Below, in pieces: positions 11,939 through 22,500 of a stretch of DNA of 64,000 nt; the first letter of the stretch is position 1; every line of letters starts with the position of its first letter. Below the pieces are notes generated by a model, which was not told the DNA's origin, made no database searches, and was given only the letters and a program-made list of their open reading frames with translations. The DNA comes from Dromiciops gliroides (taxonomy: Eukaryota; Chordata; Mammalia; Microbiotheria; Microbiotheriidae). The stretch covers positions 664,016,232 through 664,080,231 of the forward strand of contig NC_057861.1 of assembly GCF_019393635.1 (NCBI RefSeq), given 5' to 3'. The position numbers and the translations under genes were made by a program.

Positions 11939-11990
11939 ATCAGAAGATTTCTAGGGTCCTTTCTAGTTCTAAAGCCCATAAGTCTACAAC

Positions 11991-12495
11991 AAAGAATATT
12001 GTGAACATGTAAAACTCAGAAAGCTTAATACATGAACTTAAAGCTGTGACCTTTATGTTGAGAATCCTAAGGAGCAGTATTGCAAATCTAATGTCACACA
12101 TGGGCCAGTTCTTCTTTTATTCCAGACCAACCTTGCTTGGCACTTATGCTAATAATAGGTTTTTGGAGCCCTTTTAGTTACAGGGCAATTGACAGCTGCA
12201 TATCTAACACAGCTGGAAAGACATTTGAAAGCATTGGATGGAAGTAAGGGAATTGCAAGTATGGATTATGATAAAAAAGAAATGCTTCTTAATAATCAAA
12301 TCTAGGATAATCTTCTTTTTGTTGTTCTGTGTCACAAGATGATTTATTCACTTTATGTTCTGAATACTTTGACAAAATCCCACCGCACCTAACCTAAGCC
12401 CAGTCCAGAAAAAAAAAGAAAAACATATTTTTTCATAGAAAAATAAGGTCAGTATTTAGGTAGGTTTCTACGAGTTCTGTGGCTCTAAAACCTGA
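11991..12495. other. Spacer, nothing recognised
   Basis: No repeat or coding signal was recognised. Confidence 0.5.
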
Positions 12496-12499
12496 AGAT

Positions 12500-12770
12500 C
12501 TTGCCTGGGCAAATGGCAAGAAAAAGGCTGGGAGGGTATTCTAGCTCTACCACTGGCTGTGTGATCTGGGATGAGTCATTTGGTCTATATGGGCTATAAA
12601 TGCCTGAGCTACAAAATAACTGTTTAACTATATAACCCCTATCAGAGGTTTGTTGTGAGGAAAGAGCTTTTGGTTGTAAAGTGTCTTAGAAAGTGAGTTT
12701 GTGGGAGTAGCTTGTGTGATGATAAAATGAAAAAGTTGGGCTGAATGATCTCAAAGGTGTTTTGCTACTC
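12500..12770 (+). repeat. CORE-SINE (MIR-like)
   Basis: tctagctctaccactggctg and gtgatctgggatgagtcatt are followed by gggctgaatgatctcaaagg at the 3' end. Confidence 0.7.
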
Positions 12771-12776
12771 TGAATA

Positions 12777-12783
12777 TCCATCC

Positions 12784-12831
<48 letters not shown>
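12777..12831. repeat. (ATCT)n microsatellite
   Basis: About 13 nearly perfect tetranucleotide units. A second short tract of the type tgtc/tatc lies at 12956-12993. Confidence 0.95.
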
Positions 12832-12832
<1 letters not shown>

Positions 12833-13110
12833 ATCTGACTACTTATACACATATATGTTTATATACATACACACATATATGTTTATATACATACACATAT
12901 ATTATATGTATGTGAATATATACGTAAATGTATAGTGTATTTGTGTGTATATCTATTTTGTCTGTCTGTCTATCTGTCTGTCTATCTATCTATGTACAGT
13001 GTGTTGAAATAATGGGTGCTGAAGCTTCTAATTTAAGGTGACCACAATTTAGATTTTAAGCATCACAACAGGAAGTTGCTGGATAGGCTCTGGTATTTGA
13101 GTGGAATTCT

Positions 13111-13280
13111 TTTCTTTTCTTTCTTTTTTTTGTTTTTTTGTTTGTGAGGCAATTGGGGTTAAGTGACTTGCCCAGGGTCACACAGCTAGTAAGTGTTGAG
13201 TGTCTCAGGACGGATTTCAACTCAGGTCCTCCTGACTCCAGGGCCAGTGCTCTATCCACTGCGCCACATAGCTGCTCCTC
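13111..13280 (-). repeat. Short tRNA-derived SINE, subfamily A
   Basis: Reads in reverse as gtgaggcaattggggttaag to the ctatccactgcgccacatag head. The T-rich leader is the polyA tail on the other strand. A near-perfect duplication, gtggaattct (13101-13110) and gtagaattct (13284-13293), flanks it. Confidence 0.92.
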
Positions 13281-13559
13281 CAAGTAGAATTCTGAAAGGG
13301 ATGTAGTATTGCATGATGGTCCTTAAGTGTCTACTACCAGCTCTGAATAGGTAATTTTTTTGTCCCTAATGTCTGAAATATAACTGAAATCATTTGGATA
13401 TAGTAATTTCTCAGTGAAGACAGAGATAATATAGGTACAAATCTAGATAATTAAATATATTATGTATGCATGTGTGTGCATATATGTGTACACATATGAC
13501 TTCAGTTGTTATAGCATATATGTATATAAATGCATACATTATAAACATACATATGTCAC

Positions 13560-13760
13560 TTAATAAAGAAGCTAAATAGATATCTACTATTATTTAGGTA
13601 CTGTACTAAGAGCTCAGAATATGAAAACAAAAACATAGTCCCTGTTATGTAGAAGCTCCCAGTCTAACGGGTGAAACAAAATGTAATAATTATATAATAG
13701 GTACATATATTATGTAAAGTATAATATACAATTTTATTTGCAATAAACAAGGATGATGAA
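13560..13760. repeat. Old dispersed repeat, family not assigned
   Basis: Contains atagtccctgttatgtagaa and agctcccagtctaacgg, the same section as 9536-9640 and 24740-24800. Confidence 0.55.
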
Positions 13761-15030
13761 GATCTCCCATCATTGCCATATCAAGATTTCCTCTTTTCTT
13801 TCCTTCCCCTCAGACCAGTAAGAATTAGGATTGGAGGCTAGACATTGGTTTCTTCCTTCCCCATCTACTTCCCATCCCCTTCACTACAACCTATTTCCCA
13901 TACATTATCTTCTACCCCTCCAGTAATGAGAGGAAAAGACAAAGGAGTATGGGAGGGTGGAAATGAAAAGAAAGATTATTCCTACCTTCCTCTAATCTAA
14001 TCCTGACAGATTCTCATTACTTCTTATCATTGGTTTCCCATTAAGCCACTGGATCTAAAGAGAGGGGATCAAAGCACAGATAGGTGGAGGAGGACAAGAA
14101 GGACAAGGAGGAAGAGAAGGAGGATGTGAAGAGCTATCTGGAGACTCCATAGAGAGATGTGGCAAAGTTAAAAGTAAGGTCTACATTAACAATGGGGAGG
14201 GTGAAGGAGGAGTGACAGAAAGCATGGAAGAGGAGTCTCCATGACCTTGCCTGGCCAGATGAGTCATTACTAAGGAAGGAACTTGACTTAGTCAGGGTTG
14301 TATAAGCCATGGACTTCCTGTTTGTAAATTGAAAATAAGGTTTGAAGTGTTTTTAGATCATTAATTCATGAAACTGCAAACTTGAGACAACACACATTCG
14401 AATATAAAGTCATGTTTTGGGTCCTTTAATCTTGATGATTGCCCAGGGGATGCAGGCTCCCATTTAAAGCATTCTGAATAGAAGAGTGAGAAATCAGGAA
14501 AACAAAGAAATCAATGATTAGATTGGTAAAATGTGTAGTCTCTCCTTACAAACAAATTAAGTCAAGTAACTGATTAATTCTAAAAGCAACCTGAGAAAAA
14601 CTAGGATAATTTGTGAAACCTAAGTGGGAAAATTTCTAACAAGAGTCATCAGGACAGAAAGCAAGGAAAATGTTGACTTGGCAATCCCAATTTTAATTCT
14701 AGCTCCATTTACCTCCTTCCTTTCAGAAAGATGTTATGTATACACCTGTGAGGCCCTTGAGGATAAAAGTCACAAAGCAGAAAAGATGATAGCTTAGGCT
14801 GTATATAAAACCAATTTTCATGCCCTGCTGAGTGATACCTTCTTGTCTTATTTGGGAAGGTTTCTTGTGACCTATAATTAGTAGTTTTACTAGAGGTGTT
14901 AATAGAGAAAAGGATGTCCTAAGATCACAAGTGTTAACTCAAATAATAATTGAACTCCTCATCTCCATGAAATAGTAGGCACCAAATGAGCCTTACAAAG
15001 TTCCTTTGTAAGTCAACCTGACCCCATTCT
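13761..15030. other. Spacer, nothing recognised
   Basis: A purine-rich patch near 14080-14130 and otherwise no recognisable element. Confidence 0.5.
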
Positions 15031-15104
15031 AACTTTCTGAACCCATCATTCATTCATTCAACTAACATTTGTTAAGCATTTCCTATATCCTGCCTTTAGT
15101 GTCA

Positions 15105-15235
15105 CCTACATGTGTGATCTGGGACAAGTTATGTGATTTTCCTGGGCCTCAGTTTCCTGATCTTTAAAGTGAAGTGATTACACTAGCTACCTTCTGAGGT
15201 TCCTTACAGTTCTAGATATAGGATTCTATCCTATA
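15105..15235 (+). repeat. CORE-SINE (MIR-like)
   Basis: gtgtgatctgggacaagtta, cctgggcctcagtttcctga and ccttctgaggttccttacag mark the core and 3' half. Confidence 0.75.
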
Positions 15236-15456
15236 CAGAGACCAATGTTAGGCTCTGAGAGAGATATAATATTTAAAGAACATGTGGTTCCTGCCACTCA
15301 CTATGAATCTGTTAGTATATGTGAGAGATAAGATACAAATACAGAAACTATTATATATGTATGTGTTTATTATAGTATAATATTTTATATATACATGTGT
15401 GTATATATGTGCATGTATGTGTGCATGTATGTATGTATGTGTGTACATGTAAAACA

Positions 15457-15460
<4 letters not shown>

Positions 15461-15529
<69 letters not shown>
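15461..15529. repeat. Perfect (AT)34 tract
   Basis: About 69 nt of uninterrupted AT dinucleotides, preceded by about 100 nt of imperfect TG/TATG units. Overlapping open frames on both strands are artefacts. Confidence 0.97.
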
Positions 15530-15532
<3 letters not shown>

Positions 15533-16129
15533 GAGTTACCAAACAAAGTGTTATGTGAAGTCCAAGTGGGGTCATTACTGACAGGGAAATCAGGAAAAGT
15601 ATCATATCAGAGGCAACATTTGAGATGGGATTTTAAGGCTAGGTTGGAAATTGATAGAGAGAAGGGAGGATAGGTGAAAGTGCAGGAAACTGATCAGGCT
15701 GAAAAAAGAAATAAAAGCAAGTGGGTAAGTGGCATTTTGGAGGAACAGAATTAAGCTAGTGTACATGAGAAGTAATACAAAATAAGCGCCCTAAAATAGG
15801 GGATGGGGTTCTAGATTATTAAGAGCCTTGAATACCAGATACCCATCTCCCAAAAAAGTTTTAATTTTTGTAAAAAGGCAATAGAGAGTTGTGAATGATT
15901 TTCTTTAAATTAGAAAAAAATGTTCAGTACTTTGTGTAAGAAGAATTATTCTGGTAATGGTATGAAAGGTAGTTTTGAGAGAGAAAGAAGAGTGAAAGGA
16001 AGGGATAGATATAAAAGAAGCTCAGAGGTGCCATCCACAAGACTTTGGTCATATACTGAAATCATTATCATCTTGGGACCTAAAATAAACAGTGTTAGAG
16101 TACCCAAGATTAAAAGCTTCAAAAGACCT

Positions 16130-16265
16130 TAAAATAGTCTAGCCTATTCTCCTCATTTTACAAATTGGGAAACTGAGGCTCAGAGCTATGACTCACATAT
16201 TAAGAACAGATTTAGGATCTGAACCTGGGCCTGGTTCCCAATTCAGCATTTGTTCCATTATATGT
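16130..16265 (-). repeat. CORE-SINE (MIR-like)
   Basis: tcattttacaaattgggaaa and actgaggctcagagctatga, then gatctgaacctgggcctgg. Confidence 0.78.
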
Positions 16266-16269
16266 CAAA

Positions 16270-17215
16270 TAGACAATCAGACTACAAATGAGCAAGAAGA
16301 CCCTGAGCAAAATAGGTCATTAAAGTTAAATGAAATGTTTAAACAACATTAATGAAAAATTACCCAAACAAAAATAAAACTATTTGAATTTTTGCCCACC
16401 AGTTTATTGAAGTACTGAAGATAACTACTGATATTTTCTTTTAAGTCTAAGACAATAATTCATTTGTAGCTGAAAAACTACCTAGGATAAAAGACAGTTA
16501 AAAGGGTCTCCACTGACATGACATTGACTTTTAGGTAATAAGGAAGTGGATGTAGGGGTAAAAGTGATAAACTGGAGAAGGCAGGTAATTTAACTTAAAT
16601 ATAACCAAATATGAGATAATAAAACATATTGAATTAATCAAAAGCAAGGCCGTGAATCTCACAGTAGAAACCCCTTCTCAGCTAAAATTAAAGCTTTAAA
16701 ATAATCGTTATTATGTTTCTTAACATCAATGAATTTCTTATTTCCCATAAATTCAGTGAAGTTAATTCTTCACATCTCTGACTTTATTACTTGCTTTATT
16801 GTGAAAATTTGAGAAAAGGATAGTTAAAAATCTCACTGATTCTGTGTGATTTTCAGCTTTGCATATTCTTACAAGGTAGATGGGCGATGTGGACATTTAA
16901 ATGCTATCTAATATAAATGTAATTGCTTTACCTCTTGTGAGTATACATTTCTCATCTAGTTCTATTAACTCATTTTGTACATATGAATATCTTCTTGAAA
17001 TAATTACTAAACCTTTAATTAGAAATCAGGTTTATTTATTGCTCTCTTCTTCTTGTTAAAGGGCTATATAATTCAGAAGAATTTATAGCATACTGGACCA
17101 GGCTTTAGTAGCTAAAATATGCTTCCCCTCAAGAATCTCCTCAAAAGAAAGATGAAAATTCAAATTCAGTTTCAATAACAGAAAATGCAGTCTGTCTTGA
17201 ATCTCCCCTCCATTG
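16270..17215. other. AT-rich spacer, nothing recognised
   Basis: No repeat family or coding signal was recognised. Confidence 0.5.
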
Positions 17216-17219
17216 CCAC

Positions 17220-17430
17220 AGTAGGATAATGTTGCAGGAAAAGCGCTGGACCTCAAGTGAGGATTTGATTCTTCTACTTAGCCTCAACCTCCTCACCTGT
17301 AAATTGGGGACAGACAAATCACAGATCATAGATTTCACAATAACCCTTTCATTTTACAGATGAAGAAATTGAGGTCAAAGATGTTAAGTGACTTACTCAA
17401 AGTCACACAGGTCAAGTGACATGAGGAAAG
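17220..17430. repeat. Two CORE-SINE fragments, opposite strands
   Basis: A plus-strand MIR-like piece (gcgctggacctcaagtgag, cctcacctgtaaattgggg) abuts a minus-strand piece (cattttacagatgaagaaat, gttaagtgacttactcaaag). Confidence 0.65.
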
Positions 17431-17599
17431 TGCTTTGTCAGTTTTTAATCACTTCATCGATGAGTTATTTATTAGTAATAAATGTCAGCACTGGTTGTCA
17501 TATATAGATGCAACCCCACTCCCATGATTGCCAATGCCAACAAGTAATTCATTGAATCATTTCAATGTTATTGCTTTCTCCTTCCCTTTCCTTCCCTTA

Positions 17600-17805
17600 A
17601 GGGGCATATTGAGGTGCAGGAGAAAGAGGGCTACCTGTGGAATAAGTGGACCAAGGCTTGATTTCTGACTTTACCAGTTATGATCTTTGTGGACTTGGAC
17701 ACGTTGCTTAATTTCATTCATCTTCCAGGTCCTTAAATGTGTATTATGGAAAATGAGACAGTTGGACTAGATGATTTTTGAGGTCCCTTTAATTTTCTTA
17801 TCACT
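17600..17805 (+). repeat. CORE-SINE (MIR-like)
   Basis: Diverged copy ending in gttggactagatgatttttg and aggtccctttaatt. Confidence 0.68.
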
Positions 17806-17883
17806 TCTTTTTCATTTTATGTTTTCAAATATTAATTTCTGATTTTTCTCTTTTTCCTACATCCCTCTACTAAAAGGAACAAT

Positions 17884-17982
17884 GGAAGGAAGGAATTAAG
17901 GAATTAAGGAAGGAAGGAAGGAAGGAAGGAAGGAAGGAAGGAAGGAAGGAAGGAAGGAAGGAAGGAAGGAAGGAAGGAAGGA
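17884..17982. repeat. (GGAA)n microsatellite
   Basis: About 18 near-perfect GGAA units after a degenerate lead of ggaattaa units. Confidence 0.96.
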
Positions 17983-18840
17983 ACTCTATCACTTAAGCAC
18001 AAACAAAACATTCCTATTTTGCTCACATCTGAAAATGTATGTCACTTTGTCATGAGGTAGGCAACATTGTTCATTATCTGCTCTCTGAAATCATAGTTGA
18101 TCATTGAATCAGTTGGAGTTCTTAAACATTTCAAAGTTTTCATAATATTGATGTTATATTATAAATTATTCTTCCACTTTTACTAAATTTCATATGTTTT
18201 TCCATGTCTCTTTATAACTGTTTTTCTAGAACATAAATTACAAAAGATCATCCAGCCTTCACTTGAAAAGTTTTAGTGAGAGGTAACCTGCTACCAGCTG
18301 AGGATCAGCCCATTCCACTTTGGGATAGTTCTAATTGTTAGGAAGAACCAATGTCACCACCTCAACTCCCTTATACCAAGCCAAAATATAGCTCTGTTAT
18401 ATAAGCATCTATTGTTCACAGTTCTGTCTTCTGATGACAACATGGATATCTAATATCTCTTCCACATGACAGCCTTTTAATCATTTTGAAAATAATGGCT
18501 ACATTGATGGTGTTCTCTCTCCACATCTAAATATCTTCAGTTCCTTCAACTTTCACCAATGGCTTGATTATGAGATGTTTCACTCTCCTCTGATGCTCTC
18601 TGTAACTTATCAGTACTGTCCCTAAAAGGTGGCACTGGGTCCTGAACAAAATGTTGCTGGTATAGTCTGACCAAGACAGAGTACAGCAGAACTGTATGAC
18701 TTCATTATTCCTGGCAGTTATACGTCCCTGAATAAACCTAAGATCATGTATCCTCTTTTGGCTTCCTTTTCATGTACATTGCAACTCCCAGATTTTTCTT
18801 ATTATATGAATTGTGGTTAGCCATGGTTCTTCCATCTTAT

Positions 18841-18992
18841 CCCTTTTTTTTTTTTTGGTGAGATAATTGGGGTTAAGTGACTTGCCCAGGGTCACAAAGC
18901 TAGTAACTGTCAAGTGTCTGAGGCTGGATTTGAACTCAGGTCCTCCTGACTCCAGGGCCAGTGCTCAATCCACTGTGCCACCTAGCTGCCCC
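18841..18992 (-). repeat. Short tRNA-derived SINE, subfamily A
   Basis: Full copy in reverse. The target duplication tccatcttat lies at 18831-18840 and 18993-19002. It shares its right-hand duplication with the next SINE. Confidence 0.93.
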
Positions 18993-19008
18993 TCCATCTT
19001 ATACTTTT

Positions 19009-19167
19009 ATTATTATTATTTTTTTTTTTTTAGTGAGGCAATTGGGGTTAAGTGACTTGCCCAGGGTCACACAGCTAGTAAGTGTTATGTGTCTGAGGCC
19101 GGATTTGAACTCAGGTACTCCTGACTCCAGGGCCGGTGCTCTATCCACTGCGCCACCTAGCTGCCCC
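19009..19167 (-). repeat. Short tRNA-derived SINE, subfamily A
   Basis: Full copy in reverse with a T-rich and ATT-rich leader. The duplication atcttatactttt lies at about 18996-19008 and at 19168-19180. It sits in tandem with the previous SINE. Confidence 0.93.
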
Positions 19168-19429
19168 ATCTTATACTTTTGAAGCTTGTTTTTTGAAAAT
19201 AATTATAAAACTGTGCATTTATAAGTATTAAATTCCAAAGAATCAACCCAATGTTCTAGCCTGTGAACATGTTTCTAAAGATTGTCATTCTGTATTTGAG
19301 GTATCCCACCCAGCCTGATATCGTCAGCAAATTTTACAATAATCAGTCCTTCATACAGTTTTCAAAGTTATTGATATTCCTAAGGCACTGGTAGAACCAT
19401 TTCATTACGGTGCTTAAGAAGTTCTCTTA

Positions 19430-20010
19430 TTCCCTCTGAGATAACATATTAACTCCTCTGTTTGGCACTTTCACAATCTGCTGTAGCCTACTCTGCATTT
19501 CCAGGATTATCCCACATTATTCCATTCACACACAAACTGGCTGTTGCTTATATACAACATACCACTCCTCATCTATTTTTCTTTTCACATATAGTCCCTC
19601 ATGTCTGGAGTGCACTCCTTCCTGACCTCTACTTCTTTGACTTGCTAGAATTCTAAAATCTTTAGCTCATGTTCCTTCTTATAAGAGACCTATCTCAATT
19701 TTCCCAGTTGCTAGTGCCTTCCTTTATAATTAATTTGGCGTATTATATACAAAATACATACAAACATAGACATATATAATACCTATGGGTATACATGCCT
19801 ATGTGTGTATATAAGTGTATTGTGTACATGTATGCAGATATGTATACATATGTGCGTATATATACATATGCATATTATGTATATATACACATACATATTT
19901 AGTATTTACTTATCAACATTTGTTTCCCTTAGTATGACTGAAGGGATTCTTGTTTTTTAGTTTATATTTTCCCCAGCATCTATCACAGTAAACACCCTAA
20001 ACTCAGTTTG
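19430..20010 (+). repeat. L2 LINE 3' region, interrupted
   Basis: ctcatgtctggagtgcactc, cttcctgacctctacttctt and atgttccttcttataagaga match the usual order of the L2 3' part. A TATG/TA-rich simple repeat at 19745-19905 interrupts it. It ends near ccccagcatctatcacag. Confidence 0.6.
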
Positions 20011-20339
20011 TTTGTTTTAAATTTGTTTTCATCTGGAAAAAAAAATCAATAATTATTTAATTGGTATGGGGACATCCAATGAAGAAACCCCATTTCCCAA
20101 TGTGAATCATTAATTATTTTTCAACTTAGAGGCCTAGAGGGTATATTGGAGCACTTAAAAATGGTGGGACTTAACACAGGTCTTCCTGACTGTTCACTGT
20201 ATCACATCTATACACAACATCACTCCTATCACTGCCAACACTAACAATGAATTCACTTATTTTAGTTTGAATAATTTCAATGTTATTTCTTCCTCCTTTC
20301 CACCCCAGCTCTTAAGGGTTTCTTTTTTTTTAAAACCAC

Positions 20340-20490
20340 TCTATTCACTATATTACACTTTCTCTCATGTGGCACATAATTGAGCCTTAATGAATACTTG
20401 ATGAATGGATGAATAAACAAGCAAACAAATAAATAGATAGATGAATGAATGAATGAATGAATGAATGAATGAATGAATGAATGAATGAAT
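20340..20490 (+). repeat. L2-like 3' end with (GAAT)n expansion
   Basis: catgtggcacataattgag and ccttaatgaatacttgatga resemble the L2 3' terminus, whose terminal repeat is TGAA-like. Here it has grown into about 12 ATGA units at 20442-20490. Confidence 0.62.
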
Positions 20491-20509
20491 AGATGTGGGA
20501 GGAGGCTGT

Positions 20510-20661
20510 CAGGGTTTCTGGCCAAAATAGAATAACTCTGTCTCTCACTTACTGGCCAACTATAATTCCAAGCCTACGCCTCATTTGGGCATTGTTTGGC
20601 CTCTTGATGGTTCAGAGCAGATGTAAAAAGCATTTTTTTTCTATTTTGGCCAGAAACCCTG
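20510..20661. repeat. Foldback: 23-bp perfect inverted repeat, 106-nt loop
   Basis: The left arm at 20510-20532 begins cagggtttctggcc. The right arm at 20639-20661 is its exact reverse complement. Beyond the arms the flanks keep a looser inverted symmetry: tagatagatgaatgaat on the left and attcattccttcatcaatc on the right. No target duplication or coding sequence is seen. Origin unknown. Confidence 0.85.
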
Positions 20662-20889
20662 AGATTCTCTTTCCCCTATATTTATTCATTCCTTCATCAA
20701 TCTATCTGTCTACCTATCTCTTTATCTATTTTTTTTTGACTAGGTAAAAGAGGCCTTTTTTGCATCATTTCTTACCAAGTATCAATCACTGAAAGGGTGT
20801 TGCCTAAGGAAACTGAGACCTGGGAAAGACCTTAGCTTAAAAAGGCTCCCATTGGAGCCAAGGTCTCCCACTGTATTCATAGTCATCTT

Positions 20890-21060
20890 TGGTCATCCTG
20901 ATCTATATCTTCCCACTGGACGCAGATAGATCTGGAGGAGAAAGTGAAGCTGGTGACCTTGCACAGCCCTTTCCCACTTATATCCAATTCACTGCAAGTT
21001 ATGACAACACCTTCCCAATAGCATGGTCCTCTTTGAGAATGAAGGAGAAATAGCAAACAA
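20890..21060 (+). repeat. MAR1-type SINE 3' part
   Basis: cccactggacgcagatagat, gaagctggtgaccttgcac and ggtcctctttgagaatgaag match the tail of the SINE at 9896. The tRNA-like head is missing. Confidence 0.75.
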
Positions 21061-21965
21061 CATTCTGTGAGTAACAGCGTTCCCACTGGGGACCCAACTG
21101 ACCAGCTCCAGTTAGGCAACACAGTGATGTAAACAAGATGGTTGAATACACAGTAAAAGTCATATGCGCACAAATTTCTTACTTCTTATTGCCTTTTTGC
21201 AACTTGTAAAGAATTTGGAATCATTAGAGACTTAGTATTATCCTCCAGTACATACATCATTATTTTTACATTGCCCATCAGCAATTTCAAGTTTAAGAAG
21301 AGCAGTCTCTCCCCTTTCTGTTCTGTGAGCAATTCCTCATGTGACAGAAATACATTTAGTGGTTTCCAAATATTTCACACTATTTTTTATTGCTGCCAAA
21401 GTGATAGTGAAATTATATGTCAGTCAATAATAAAAATATTTCAATTGCCATATGAGAAAAATATCTGAAAGGGTATATTTCTCCTGTGAAATCTTTAAGT
21501 CGGCTTCTTAATTATACCTCCTTGAAATATTCCTGTTTTAAAAAACAAGCACTAAATGATTCACATTTCAGAATGTTTTCTTCATAGGAATCTAGACTGG
21601 GTAATTTTTAAATATAGAAACTCTTCAGAGAAAAAGGATTACTTTAATGCAACCTAATGTTTAAAGTCTTTATTGTCCTTTTTCAGACCACTTGAGGTAC
21701 TTAGTAATTTACTTTTTTTTAACATCACACATGTACTACTAATCTGCTATAAGTTAACCTATAAATTCAGGAACTTGACCATTTTCACCCCAACTTCCAT
21801 TCCTCAGCAATTTTATTCAATCACCTTAGTGTTTCTGGGAGAACTGAGTTTTGCATATGCCATTTGGGAGAAAAGTGATTTCTCTTTGCTTTCAAATATC
21901 TTCTGAGGACTAAAATGCCAACACTGGCAATTCTGTATAACTTACACATCATTTAGATATAACCA
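21061..21965. other. AT-rich spacer, nothing recognised
   Basis: The short open frames here (for example 21673-21906) have no recognisable motif. Confidence 0.5.
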
Positions 21966-21969
21966 TTAG

Positions 21970-22224
21970 AGAGGCATCTTGGGTGGTTCCATCCTCTCCT
22001 GTTTTCCCCATCAGACTGCCACCACAATCAACTCTCCTCTAACTCTAGTCATCATCCTTTTCCCATCTACTTTCTTCAAACATGTTTCCAATTTCACAAC
22101 TGAGCTAAAACTAATCTCTTTGAAGTTTTTGGTGATATTATCGCCACATCTGATATTTTCTTAATCTTTGTCCTTCTTGACCTCTCTGTTGTACCATTCT
22201 CTATTCCTAGATACCTCTGACTGT

Positions 22225-22261
<37 letters not shown>

Positions 22262-22315
22262 ATGTGGGGGTAGGGGAGAGGGAGGGGAAAGGGTCATCTC
22301 TCAGTTATACACTGT

Positions 22316-22356
<41 letters not shown>

Positions 22357-22500
22357 CCAATCTCCTATTTCATGTTTTTGCACTGGCTATGTCCCTAATA
22401 CTCTCCTCACATCTACACCACAGAATCCCTAACTTCCTTCAAGACACACTTCAAGTACCACTTTTACCTTATACCTTTGCTACATATGAACTGATTTAAG
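21970..22500 (+). repeat. L2/CR1-type LINE fragment with two microsatellites
   Basis: The left part carries ttgtccttcttgacctctct, matching the DNA behind the LLDLS-type reverse transcriptase motif of L2/CR1 elements. The right part (aacttccttcaagacacact) matches the later L2 region. A (TG)n and a (CA)n tract separate them. Confidence 0.55.
22225..22354. repeat. (TG)n and (CA)n tracts facing each other
   Basis: A TG run at 22225-22260 and an AC run at 22319-22354 lie about 58 nt apart. Being complementary, they can pair as arms of a hairpin. Confidence 0.95.

Larger units (their letters stand above)
11470..11990 (+). repeat. CORE-SINE (MIR-like) split by a DNA transposon
   Basis: The 5' part (ggcactgtgtttccatctcc to aaaatgtataggttgaatta) ends near 11609. 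The expected MIR 3' end (ttctagggtcctttctagtt) resumes at about 11947. The sequence between them is a hAT-like insert. Confidence 0.7.
15031..15960. repeat. Old dispersed repeat, interrupted, family not assigned
   Basis: The start (ttcattcaactaacatttg, then ttaagcatttcctat) and later sections (tgttaggctctgagagaga, cagggaaatcaggaaaagta, aatagagagttgtgaatgat) belong to the repeat seen at 9536. A MIR copy at about 15105-15235 and a TATG/TA expansion at 15350-15529 interrupt it. Confidence 0.5.
18235..19425 (-). repeat. CR1/L3-type LINE remnant
   Basis: Read on the plus strand it is collinear with reverse-complement CR1 3' sequence. Phrases in order: ccattccactttgggatagt, ttccacatgacagccttt, atcttcagttccttcaac, gtatagtctgaccaagacag, agtacagcagaactgtatga, caatgttctagcctgtgaac, then atatcgtcagcaaatttta. 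Two short SINEs interrupt it. It is non-coding and very old. The second copy at 45710-46775 carries the same phrases in the same order. Confidence 0.78.

Noticed and set aside
12777-12993. Possible CRISPR-like regular repeats.
   Set aside because: These are tetranucleotide microsatellites with no spacers, in a vertebrate genome.
15248-15673. Tyr/Ile-rich frames that look like membrane peptides.
   Set aside because: They are translations of the AT and TATG simple repeats.
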